DNA of 64,000 bases, taken from Bacillota bacterium (GTDB taxonomy: Bacteria > Bacillota > Clostridia > Acetivibrionales > DSM-1351). Positions 16,978 through 25,101 of the stretch are shown here, in pieces. The stretch covers positions 5,216-69,215 of the forward strand of contig JAEWOH010000027.1 in NCBI GenBank assembly GCA_023460955.1, read 5' to 3'. The translations under genes were made by a program, and so were the position numbers. Each line of letters begins with the position of its first letter. The stretch's first letter is position 1. The notes under the pieces were generated by a model, which searched no databases, had not been told where the DNA came from, and saw nothing but the letters and a program-made list of their open reading frames with translations.

Positions 16978-17895
16978 TTAATTGACCTCATTATGGACAT
17001 TATACTCTATGTGCACCAAATTATCAAACGTTGTATCCGGCGTGTTTTGCATGATTGCATCGAGAAGCTCCTGCTCAGTCATTACCTTTATTACTCTCAT
17101 ATTATCATCGAGAACATTGATTATGTGGAATCGGTCTATATAATCCATAGCTTTGATCACATCTGACAATTTTACCTTCTTTAAAACTACAATATCTCTT
17201 ACAGGATAAATACCCTTTCTTAAAACACGAGATTTTCTGAATAACAGGCTTTTAATATTCATAAAGGCTGTCTCCTCCTTGTTTTTTCTTGTACACATTA
17301 ATATGTAAATTCCAATTACTATCAAGCTTATATTGCCTCTGTTATAAATTAAGCCAACAATTCCAGCAGCCGTAATCCCTATAGATATTAAAACAGAAAC
17401 AACCCTGAGACATTTTCCTGCTTTAATTACTCCAAGCCTTCCAGAAAAAAGCTCCATTGCAATTTTTCCTCCGTCAAGAGGCAAAATGGGCAGTAGGTTG
17501 AAAATAGCCAAATAAAGATTAATCCATAACGCTAACCAGGCAATGTGGTTATTAATGTTTGACTGTACCATAAAAATGTGGATAAATATTGCAAATAAAA
17601 AGTTAAAGGACGGGCCGGCTGCGTAAATCAACACCCTTCCTGCCTTACTGCAGCAAGCAGTATCAACTTCTGCATTTATTCCAACCGGCAGAAACCTCAA
17701 AGTATGTATATTTCCGCCTGCTAATTTTGCTGCTGCCATATGTAATGCTTCGTGAGCAATAATAAAAACGAGCGTAAGCAAATATTCCACAAGACTTCCT
17801 GCCAACCAGGCTATTATTACGAAAACAATCAGGAGAATATTAAAGGATAATCGGGTACGCCCCACATCAATGTTCACTGTAATGAATGCTTTCAC
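16978..17895 (-). CDS. spoIVFB: SpoIVFB-like site-2 (M50) intramembrane metalloprotease
   Basis: A 305-residue protein with a GTG start five bases after GGAGG. The zinc motif HEALH lies in the second hydrophobic segment, and the third zinc ligand in NLLPILPLDGG; both are S2P hallmarks. About six transmembrane segments are followed by a CBS-like C-terminal region (DVIKAMDYIDRFHIINVLDDN). In Bacillus, SpoIVFB cleaves pro-sigma-K in the outer forespore membrane. The upstream gene is a SpoIVFA-like partner, which supports the sporulation assignment over other M50 proteases. Confidence 0.85.
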   Translation of the reverse strand: MKAFITVNIDVGRTRLSFNILLIVFVIIAWLAGSLVEYLLTLVFIIAHEALHMAAAKLAGGNIHTLRFLPVGINAEVDTACCSKAGRVLIYAAGPSFNFLFAIFIHIFMVQSNINNHIAWLALWINLYLAIFNLLPILPLDGGKIAMELFSGRLGVIKAGKCLRVVSVLISIGITAAGIVGLIYNRGNISLIVIGIYILMCTRKNKEETAFMNIKSLLFRKSRVLRKGIYPVRDIVVLKKVKLSDVIKAMDYIDRFHIINVLDDNMRVIKVMTEQELLDAIMQNTPDTTFDNLVHIEYNVHNEVN

Positions 17896-17982
17896 TTTAT
17901 CCTCCGGGTCAATTCATATTAATATAGTTAACTTAATGCTAATTTGCGGAACTTTGTTCATGTCCAAAAGATATTACAAACG

Positions 17983-18022
17983 AAATTCAGCTTGAATCGT
18001 CCAGTCGATTCAAGCTGAATTT
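17983..18022. terminator. Perfect 17-bp hairpin between spoIVFA and spoIVFB
   Basis: The arms at 17983-17999 and 18006-18022 are exact reverse complements with a 6-nt loop. Minus-strand transcription leaving spoIVFA meets it; the following tract is only weakly T-rich. It may attenuate rather than fully stop readthrough into spoIVFB. Confidence 0.6.
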
Positions 18023-18033
18023 CCCAAGGTCTA

Positions 18034-19011
18034 TTAGTTATTTAACAGATTGAGCAGTTTCTCAGGATCTACTGCCTTATCATTCTTCCAAACTTCAAAG
18101 TGAAGGTATGCACCTGACAGCCCCTCTGTATCCCCCACCTTTGCAAGTATATCTCCCTGCTTTACCATCTGACCCTTTTTAGCAACAAGAATGGAGCAAT
18201 GAGCATAGACGGTATATATACCATCATTGTGTTTAACCTTTACATAATTATCATACTCCGGGCTGGAGCCCACTTCGGTTACCTCACCGTCAAGAGCTGC
18301 CTTTATTGATGTTCCCATATTAGCCTTAATATCAATTCCACTGTGGAATGCCGTATAACCGCTTAAAGGGTCAGTCCTTATTCCAAAGGGTGATTCAATC
18401 TCACCTTTTATGGGAACTACAAAAGAGTATTTGTCTGCCAAAACCTTGATATCAGCTTCCCCCAGTATGGGAACCTGATTCATTGCATTTATGGTATCAT
18501 TTATTGAACTACTTATTGTTCCGCTCTCATCGGCAGAAGGTGTTTGATCTTTTTCAGTATTTGTTTTTACATCAGGTTGGACAGCTTGGATGTTATTCTG
18601 ATTATCAACCTGATTAATTGTATTGTTATCGTTAATCAGATTGTTTATCTGTCCGGCTGTTGTCTGAACAGCTTCTGAAGCGTCAGAAACATGCTCTGTA
18701 GCTTGAGCTGTTGTACCCGGCAGAATAGAATCCTTCTCAGGTAATTTAATTCCAAGAGCGTTAACTGCTACTGATAAATACTTATTAGCATCAAAATTTT
18801 CTGTCGTTATGTCTCTGACTTTTGAAATGAAAATATTAGTTGCAGGGGTATTAGCTGCTTTACATAAAGCAAATACTGATAAAAACACTACCACTGCCAG
18901 CATTTTTACAGCAAAGACCGTTGACATCATGTCATTCTCATCAGGTCTTTTCTTTTTCCGCTGTATATTTGTCTGTCGTGAGTATTTTGGTCTTACAAGC
19001 ATTTCATCCAT
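18034..19011 (-). CDS. spoIVFA: SpoIVFA-like membrane protein with degenerate M23/LytM domain
   Basis: About 325 residues. The ATG at 19011 follows GGGAG with good spacing; in-frame starts upstream (to 19056) lack a site. One transmembrane segment (MLAVVVFLSVFALCKAA) is followed by a low-complexity N/Q/T linker, and a C-terminal LytM/M23 fold (FVVPIKGEIESPFGIR, AFHSGIDI, VYAHCS, YLHFEVW). The zinc-binding H...D (HSGID) and the last His are kept. The first His of the usual HxH is Tyr (YLH), so peptidase activity is doubtful, as expected for SpoIVFA, which anchors and restrains SpoIVFB. It lies directly upstream of spoIVFB. Confidence 0.78.
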   Translation of the reverse strand: MDEMLVRPKYSRQTNIQRKKKRPDENDMMSTVFAVKMLAVVVFLSVFALCKAANTPATNIFISKVRDITTENFDANKYLSVAVNALGIKLPEKDSILPGTTAQATEHVSDASEAVQTTAGQINNLINDNNTINQVDNQNNIQAVQPDVKTNTEKDQTPSADESGTISSSINDTINAMNQVPILGEADIKVLADKYSFVVPIKGEIESPFGIRTDPLSGYTAFHSGIDIKANMGTSIKAALDGEVTEVGSSPEYDNYVKVKHNDGIYTVYAHCSILVAKKGQMVKQGDILAKVGDTEGLSGAYLHFEVWKNDKAVDPEKLLNLLNN

Positions 19012-19176
19012 AATTTTATCTCCCACTCCTAAAATCATTTTCCAAACCTTTTTCACTAAGTTCTTGTCCTAAATAGCCATGCCTTTAATAAATTATATTT
19101 TGCTTTGAGATATAATATTACAACTCTAAAATAACATAAGAACAAGTCTGATTTCGTTATCTTTCAGATAAAATGA

Positions 19177-19221
19177 ATCAGGGATAAAAAAAGAGCAAAC
19201 TGCTCTTTTTTTATCCCTGAT
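19177..19221. terminator. Strong bidirectional terminator hairpin
   Basis: A perfect 21-bp stem (19177-19197 with 19201-19221) around the loop AAC, containing runs of seven A and seven T. It ends the MFS transporter transcript on the minus strand. Confidence 0.85.
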
Positions 19222-19294
19222 ATTACTTACTCTGCTTTCACATAACTATTTTGTTAAGTTGCTTATAAGATATTTTCATTTTTCAGGAGATATT

Positions 19295-20641
19295 TTACTT
19301 TGCAGGCATATTTATTTCATCAAGTGTCCTGCCCTTGGTTTCTATACCCGCGACTGCAATAACAACCGCTACTACGGCAAAGACCACGGTTAATATAATA
19401 AACACATTATTGAAACCTGTCTGTTTACCGTATGACTGATAGATCCTACCCACAATATACGGAGCAGAAATAGCACCAATACGGCCAACTGCAGCCGCCC
19501 AACCGGTGCCACTGCCTCTTAAACGAGTGGGATAAACTTCCGGAGTGTAAGCATATACGGCACCCCAAGCTCCAAGGCTGAAAAAGTAAAGCAGACAGCC
19601 TGAAAACAGTATGGCACTGACACTCTGCCCTTGTCCAAAAAGGTAAGCAGCTATAGCCGTACCAGTCAGATATATTACTAAAACCGGCTTTCGTCCAATC
19701 TTTTCAATAAGATAAGCCGCACTGTAATAACCCGGGAGCTGTGCAACACACATAATCAATGTGAATTCAAAGCCCTTTACCAGACTGAACCCCTTACCCA
19801 CAAGTAAGGTCGGAGTCCAAAGCACAAAGCCATAGTAACCAAAATTAATTCCAAGCCACAGCACCCATAGAACAATAGTACGTCTTAAATATACCCTGGA
19901 CCAAAGTTCTGATAACTTTACTCTGCCAGCGGCTTGCGGCATAACAACATCCTGTCCGCCGGGATTTTCATTTTTAATCCCTGCCTGCTGTTCCATTTTA
20001 CTGACTATCTCATCAGCTTCCTTTACAAGTCCTTTTTGTTCGAGGTATCTTGGGGATTCAGGAATTCCTCTTCTGATGTAAGCTGCATAAAGGGCAGGTA
20101 CTCCACCAAGTAAAAAACCTATTCTCCAGCCATACACAGGTATGAGCAGATACGCTATAAGTGCCGCGATAATCCATCCCCACGCCCAGAAGCTCTCTAA
20201 ATATACCACCATACGTCCCCGTGCCTTTGCAGGAGAAAACTCACTTACAAGTGTAGATGCTGCCGGCAGTTCTCCCCCCAACCCAAGTCCGGTTAAAAAT
20301 CTGAAAAGAAGTAAAAGTGTGAAATTTGGAGCAAACGCAGACAAGCCACTTGCCACACCAAACAATATTAATGTATAGGTTATAACCGACCTTCTGCCCA
20401 ATTTATCGGCTACCATACCTGCAACCAGCGCACCGATGGCCATTCCCACTGCAGAAGCACTTCCAAGAAGGCCTAAATCTCCGGGTGTTAATTTCCATTC
20501 CTTCCCTATAGAAGCCATTACGCCCGAGACCATTCCCTGATCCATGGCATCAAACATCCAACCTAAACCTGTTAAAAACAAAACCCTTCTCAGTAAGGGC
20601 GTGGAAGGCAATTTATCAATTCTTTGAGAAATACTACTCAT
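19295..20641 (-). CDS. MFS transporter, NiaP-like (candidate niacin permease)
   Basis: A 448-residue permease with twelve predicted transmembrane segments and the MFS loop 2-3 motif GMVADKLGRRSV. The segments GLGWMFDAMDQG, FLTGLGLGGELPAASTLVSEF and LESFWAWGWIIAALIAY resemble, from memory, Bacillus subtilis NiaP (YceI), a niacin transporter of the sugar-porter branch. The ATG follows AGGAGG. It is 67 bp downstream of guaC on the same strand, so they may be cotranscribed. The substrate is inferred from resemblance only; sugars or aromatic acids are the alternatives. Confidence 0.75.
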   Translation of the reverse strand: MSSISQRIDKLPSTPLLRRVLFLTGLGWMFDAMDQGMVSGVMASIGKEWKLTPGDLGLLGSASAVGMAIGALVAGMVADKLGRRSVITYTLILFGVASGLSAFAPNFTLLLLFRFLTGLGLGGELPAASTLVSEFSPAKARGRMVVYLESFWAWGWIIAALIAYLLIPVYGWRIGFLLGGVPALYAAYIRRGIPESPRYLEQKGLVKEADEIVSKMEQQAGIKNENPGGQDVVMPQAAGRVKLSELWSRVYLRRTIVLWVLWLGINFGYYGFVLWTPTLLVGKGFSLVKGFEFTLIMCVAQLPGYYSAAYLIEKIGRKPVLVIYLTGTAIAAYLFGQGQSVSAILFSGCLLYFFSLGAWGAVYAYTPEVYPTRLRGSGTGWAAAVGRIGAISAPYIVGRIYQSYGKQTGFNNVFIILTVVFAVVAVVIAVAGIETKGRTLDEINMPAK

Positions 20642-20708
20642 TTAAATCCTCCTGCACTATAGTTCTATTATAGTTAAGTAAATTCTTAATTAATTATACC
20701 AGAAAATA

Positions 20709-21692
20709 CTAATATACTCTATCACCATTAAAAATTGAACTTTTAACTATAACATAATCAACTGTCCTTAGTGCTTCCAGTGAGTTACCTCCTGCATACG
20801 AGACCGAGGACTGCAAATCCTGTTCCATCTCTGCAAGAGTATTTTTCAAAGAACCACGATATTCTACAAACATTTTTTTACCCTCTACATTTTTCTTTTC
20901 ACCTTTTTGGAATTCAGATGCAGACCCAAAGTATTCCTTGTAGAGCTTACCGTCTATATCTATTGTCTCACCCGGAGATTCCTCATGTCCGGCAAATAAT
21001 GATCCTATCATTACCATTTTTGCACCAAATCTTATGGATTTAGCTATATCTCCGTGGGTTCTTATTCCCCCGTCAGCTATAATAGGCTTATTTGCTGCTT
21101 TTGCGCACCAACGCAGTGCTGCCAGCTGCCAGCCTCCTGTTCCAAAGCCGGTTTTGATTTTTGTAATACACACCTTTCCCGGTCCTATCCCAACCTTGGT
21201 GGCATCTGCGCCCGCATGTTCAAGTTCCCTCACGGCTTCAGGCGTCCCCACATTTCCCGCAATAACGAAGCTGCCTGGGAGCAGCCTTTTTATATGACGT
21301 ATCATCTTTATCACTGTGTTGGAGTGACCATGGGCAACATCAATTGTAATGTACTCAGGCAGTATGTTTTCTTGTGATAGCTGCCGTATAAATTGATGTT
21401 CCTCTTCCTTAACCCCCACACTTATGGAAGCGAATAAACCTTTACTCTTCATGCTTTTTATAAATTCAAGACGCTTCTCGGGGTTAAATCGGTGCATTAT
21501 ATAAAAATAGCCGTTTGCGGCGAGATATTCGGCCATCTTTTCATCGATAATAGTCTGCATATTCGCCGGCACAACAGGCAATCTGAACGTTCTGTCTCCG
21601 AGTATCACAGATGTATCACATTCTGTCCTGCTGCTAACAATACATTTTGCGGGAATAAGCTGTATATCTTCATAGTCAAATACATTTTCCAT
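20709..21692 (-). CDS. guaC: GMP reductase
   Basis: A 327-residue IMPDH/GMPR-family barrel. The catalytic loop reads GIGPGKVCITKIKTGFG with the active-site Cys. The phosphate-binding IADGGIRTHGDIAKSIRFGA and the short C-terminal flap EYFGSASEFQKGEKKNVEGK, given in part as YFGSASEFQ, separate it from IMP dehydrogenase, as does the absence of a CBS domain. The length fits the bacterial GuaC2 form. It converts GMP to IMP with NADPH for purine salvage. The start follows AGAGGG. It lies next to the end of the biosynthetic cluster but has no evident link to it. Confidence 0.93.
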   Translation of the reverse strand: MENVFDYEDIQLIPAKCIVSSRTECDTSVILGDRTFRLPVVPANMQTIIDEKMAEYLAANGYFYIMHRFNPEKRLEFIKSMKSKGLFASISVGVKEEEHQFIRQLSQENILPEYITIDVAHGHSNTVIKMIRHIKRLLPGSFVIAGNVGTPEAVRELEHAGADATKVGIGPGKVCITKIKTGFGTGGWQLAALRWCAKAANKPIIADGGIRTHGDIAKSIRFGAKMVMIGSLFAGHEESPGETIDIDGKLYKEYFGSASEFQKGEKKNVEGKKMFVEYRGSLKNTLAEMEQDLQSSVSYAGGNSLEALRTVDYVIVKSSIFNGDRVY

Positions 21693-21736
21693 TGAGTCAT
21701 CCCTCTGATTTAAAGTTTTTACAGAAAAACAAAATA

Positions 21737-21758
21737 GACAATTGTAAATACAATTGCC
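21737..21758. terminator. Weak hairpin between the cluster end and guaC
   Basis: GACAATTGTA / TACAATTGCC form a stem of about 8 bp. On the minus strand it is followed by a T-rich tract (TCTATTTTGTTTTT), so it is a candidate terminator for the long biosynthetic operon. Confidence 0.4.
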
Positions 21759-21808
21759 ATTTTATTAATTGTTATTTATAGTATGTCACGGATTTATAAA
21801 TATATAGG

Positions 21809-23371
21809 TTACAACCATTCTTCTTTATAGAGTGTAATTGCAAAAATATGTACATTATGACGTTTTGGAAGTATTATACCTGTGATTTGACCGTCTCTTA
21901 TCTGATAGTCTTTTGCAAAGAGCCTGGAATTAAAGCTTTGGAAAACTGTTTTTCCGTCTTTTCTCACTGCGGCAGGGCCGGCCCAGAAAACATTTTCCAT
22001 AAAGACCGGAGGCTGAAAAAAGTCCGAAAAGTCAGCTTTTATTGAATACCTCTCACCATCCGCATATTGAATTTCGATTGTTTCGCTGTAGTTTCCAAAC
22101 TCTGCGCAGCCCAAAATACTTATATTATTGGCATTTATATTCTCCACCTGTATTATCTGACCGTTACAGCTGATATTGTCGCAGCCTCCGGGTGTATATG
22201 AGTAATAAAAGCAATAATCACCCTTCTTCCACATCTCATTGGAAACCACCTCCTGCATGATATAGTGTGTGCCTTCTCCTGTAATATCTGCTGTGGAGTT
22301 GTCCCTTAGAGTCTGTTCAAAAGCCTGGTTATTATAATACTTATTAATTTCGATTATATGGTCTGTCCGTCTTTTGCCGGTCTCGTCTATTAGCAGGCTT
22401 TTAAGCAAAGTAATCAGTCTTTCCTCACCCTCTTTTACAAGTCTGCACAAATCGGCCTTTCTTTCATCGCTTATCACATCACCCTTAAGGCTTGCCTTAT
22501 TTAAAATGTTAAGCACTTTTTCTCTGGATTCTTTAATATACTCTTCTGTTTTTTCAGTCAGCGTCTTATCCAGTTTCATACTATCACACTGCTTGTACAA
22601 TAGGTCAAAGATTGGTTTTAAACTGCCGGAGAACCTAAGTCTGTTAACCTGTATAAAATAACTGAATTGTTTTCCTCCATTAAATGACTTTATAACATCG
22701 AATAATTCATTTTTATTATTTTCCATTATACCCACTGCCAATTGAATTATCTTATTTAAGTTAAGACGCGCATCTCCGGTTTTTTGAAGTGAGTATATAC
22801 TATCAGTAAAAAAAGCCTCCTCTTTTTTGAATTGAGCATTTGAATCGCGCCAGATAGTTTTCAACATATCGAAGGTAATGTGCAAGGGGAAAAAAACATC
22901 CTTGTTTTCAAATACATCAATAGTGTCACGAAGGAGGGTAGCCTCCCTAATACCAAAGGTGCAGTTATTTTCGTTAAATTCATTAATAATAACTGCGTGA
23001 TTTGTAGTAAAAGAAAAGTTCTTATAATACATATGGTAAAAAAGCGAATTATATTTCACTGTAAAAATAACCGGTCTTTCGGCCTGAATTTCTTCTATAA
23101 TCCTCAAAACCAATTCATCCTCTGTATAACCGGAGCAATCAATTTTGTTAAGTTCCAGCCCGAAATAGTTTAGTATTTTGTTGGAGTAGTCGGGTAAGTC
23201 CTTTCTGAAGTAATTTTCAATATTCCCCCAGAAACTGTGTAAAAAGCAATAATAATAGTAATTGTCATGTTTAAAGTAGCCCGTTGAAGCTGCTATCGGT
23301 CCTTGTATACAGTCAATATACCTGAAGTCAAAACCGTTTTTATAGATATCTATATCTAACGCCTTCCCCAT
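21809..23371 (-). CDS. BtrH-like papain-fold acyltransferase with extra C-terminal beta domain
   Basis: A 520-residue protein, last gene of the biosynthetic operon. The N-terminal part resembles BtrH_N acyltransferases: the presumed nucleophile Cys21 in YIDCIQGPIAAS, and a histidine in NHAVIINEFNENN. A helical middle follows (about residues 200-345). Unlike the two other BtrH-like proteins here, it ends in a beta-rich domain of about 150 residues (CDNISCNGQIIQVENINANN given in part as GGCDNISCNGQ; ISILGCAEFGNYSETIEIQY; IQYADGERYSI; VFWAGPAAVRKDG), which looks like a carbohydrate-binding or jelly-roll module. BtrH-type enzymes move an acyl group from a carrier protein to an amine. The extra domain may hold a sugar acceptor. 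Specificity is unknown. Confidence 0.65.
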   Translation of the reverse strand: MGKALDIDIYKNGFDFRYIDCIQGPIAASTGYFKHDNYYYYCFLHSFWGNIENYFRKDLPDYSNKILNYFGLELNKIDCSGYTEDELVLRIIEEIQAERPVIFTVKYNSLFYHMYYKNFSFTTNHAVIINEFNENNCTFGIREATLLRDTIDVFENKDVFFPLHITFDMLKTIWRDSNAQFKKEEAFFTDSIYSLQKTGDARLNLNKIIQLAVGIMENNKNELFDVIKSFNGGKQFSYFIQVNRLRFSGSLKPIFDLLYKQCDSMKLDKTLTEKTEEYIKESREKVLNILNKASLKGDVISDERKADLCRLVKEGEERLITLLKSLLIDETGKRRTDHIIEINKYYNNQAFEQTLRDNSTADITGEGTHYIMQEVVSNEMWKKGDYCFYYSYTPGGCDNISCNGQIIQVENINANNISILGCAEFGNYSETIEIQYADGERYSIKADFSDFFQPPVFMENVFWAGPAAVRKDGKTVFQSFNSRLFAKDYQIRDGQITGIILPKRHNVHIFAITLYKEEWL

Positions 23372-23421
23372 TGTACCACTCCTAACTCTTGAGCCAGAAT
23401 AAATTAAACTAGCCGAAAACC

Positions 23422-23673
23422 TTATAGTCTATCAAGCTTACCAGCTATTATTGTCTGCAATTTGTTTATTGTATTAAGGTTCTGAAGCAAAAGTTCATCG
23501 TCTTCAAAAGCAATATTAAACTCTTCCTCAAGGCTAACTACAATTTCAATAAAATTGACCGAGTCTACACCAACCCTATTTAGTGTCTCATCCTGAGATA
23601 TTTCATCAATTTTTTCCTTATCTACTTTTAGAACTGTAGATATGATGTTTTTAATTCGTTCAACCAATTCCAT
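23422..23673 (-). CDS. Acyl carrier protein 1 (BtrI-like)
   Basis: An 83-residue stand-alone acyl/aminoacyl carrier protein. The phosphopantetheine site is Ser38 in VGVDSVNFIEIV. A typical four-helix pattern follows (LEEEFNIAFEDDEL). It directly follows the ATP-grasp ligase gene (22-bp gap), mirroring the BtrI/BtrJ pairing of butirosin biosynthesis, in which the ligase loads glutamate on the carrier. No phosphopantetheinyl transferase gene is visible in the window, so a chromosomal enzyme elsewhere must activate it. Confidence 0.88.
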   Translation of the reverse strand: MELVERIKNIISTVLKVDKEKIDEISQDETLNRVGVDSVNFIEIVVSLEEEFNIAFEDDELLLQNLNTINKLQTIIAGKLDRL

Positions 23674-23695
23674 AAACTTGTCTCCTTAAAATAAT

Positions 23696-25048
23696 TTATT
23701 TGTGGATTAATTCCTCAATTAATTTCTCAAGCTTTAAATTGTATTCCTCGACTTTGTTCCAGTCATCTGAAACAATCAGGGTGAATACCCTTCCAACATA
23801 ATAATCAGAGCCTTCATGGAGCATATACGGTAATGTCCCCGCAGTATAAACCAGAACACCTTCCTTTTTGTCAGCCGCCATGAGAATTTCTGCTTGCTCC
23901 AATGTTTTTCTTATTTCACTAAAACTGACTGCCTGGTCCGGAAGAAGTCTGAAATATCTGGAAAGTACTTTTTTATCCGGCAGAATATCTGAAAGAAAAG
24001 ATATGTACGTGGATAAGGTAAATCGCCCATTTATTTCTATTATCGGAATGATTTCATCCTGTTCTGTAACTATGGAATCAATACCTGCAACACCACTAAA
24101 GCCGATATTATAAAGATATTTGCCTATGACCCTTCCATACTCCCGGTAGGAAGCCATTAGTTCACTGTCTATCCTTGGAGGGAGAACAGAACCAATATAA
24201 ACAGTATCTCTTAATAATTGCTGCTTTACTGAGAAAACATCCACTTCACCGCAAGGGGAAACATAAATCTGATAGTTTATATCCAACTTTGTTTTATACC
24301 AGCCTTCCACCAGCCATTTCGGATCAGCTTTGCCCCTGGCAAACCTTGCAATTAAACGTAGACTGGACTCCAGCTTGTCCTTGTCCTCAATTATGTATAA
24401 CCCTTTTCCCGATGCACCGTTTGGTTCTTTGATGATTACTTTTTCAAAGCAGGGGGCTTTTTCTGTCAACTCACGATATACTTCCCGGATTTCGTCAAGG
24501 GTACTGCAGACCCTGCCTTTACATACATTGAAGCCCAAGTCCTCTGAGATTTTTCGGTTGAATATTTTATCATTTATCCGTGAATTTATTCCGGCCGGGG
24601 CACCTATCAACTGCAGGCCGGCTTTTTCCGCTATTTCTTCTTCCAGGTAGGTAACGGCATAAGGAACAAAATAAACATTTTTATTTTGTTCTGAAATTAA
24701 TTTAAGCTTCTTTATCAGGCTTTCATCCTTAACAACAAGTTCAGAAATGGGAGTCAGCAAATCCGGCTCTTCAGGTGTAAGGATAACAGGAATTGAAAAG
24801 CCCAGGCTTCTAAGGTTCTCAAGATAAGCTTCGTCAGGTTTTTTGCGGAGTATGAGAATATCCTGCTCTCTGCAAAGCAGAAGGTTCATTTCTTCAATCC
24901 TGTTGACGGGTATGTCTTCATTCCTGTCAACCACACCGGCACTAAGCTTATTCCAGTACTTTTCAGCTCCTATGTTGCATAGCCAGATAATAATTCCCTT
25001 GTCTTTTTCTTCTGTGAGATATCTAATCAGATTAAATTCCTTATCCAT
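23696..25048 (-). CDS. ATP-grasp amino acid:carrier-protein ligase (BtrJ-like)
   Basis: A 450-residue protein with an ATP-grasp core. The ATP-binding strand and loop are KVIIKEPNGASGKGLYIIE, the central segment is WLVEGWYKTKLDINYQIYV, and the metal-binding PIIEINGRFTLSTYI comes near residue 345. The size and order match BtrJ and related peptide ligases that attach an amino acid carboxylate to an ACP thiol with ATP. It sits between the PLP decarboxylase and ACP 1 genes. The likely substrate is an acidic amino acid (Glu or Asp) by analogy with butirosin and closthioamide; the sequence alone does not prove it. Confidence 0.8.
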   Translation of the reverse strand: MDKEFNLIRYLTEEKDKGIIIWLCNIGAEKYWNKLSAGVVDRNEDIPVNRIEEMNLLLCREQDILILRKKPDEAYLENLRSLGFSIPVILTPEEPDLLTPISELVVKDESLIKKLKLISEQNKNVYFVPYAVTYLEEEIAEKAGLQLIGAPAGINSRINDKIFNRKISEDLGFNVCKGRVCSTLDEIREVYRELTEKAPCFEKVIIKEPNGASGKGLYIIEDKDKLESSLRLIARFARGKADPKWLVEGWYKTKLDINYQIYVSPCGEVDVFSVKQQLLRDTVYIGSVLPPRIDSELMASYREYGRVIGKYLYNIGFSGVAGIDSIVTEQDEIIPIIEINGRFTLSTYISFLSDILPDKKVLSRYFRLLPDQAVSFSEIRKTLEQAEILMAADKKEGVLVYTAGTLPYMLHEGSDYYVGRVFTLIVSDDWNKVEEYNLKLEKLIEELIHK

Positions 25049-25101
25049 ATAAACGAAGTTTCTTAAACACCAACTGCTTTGGATTTTGTCTATAATTTTG
25101 C

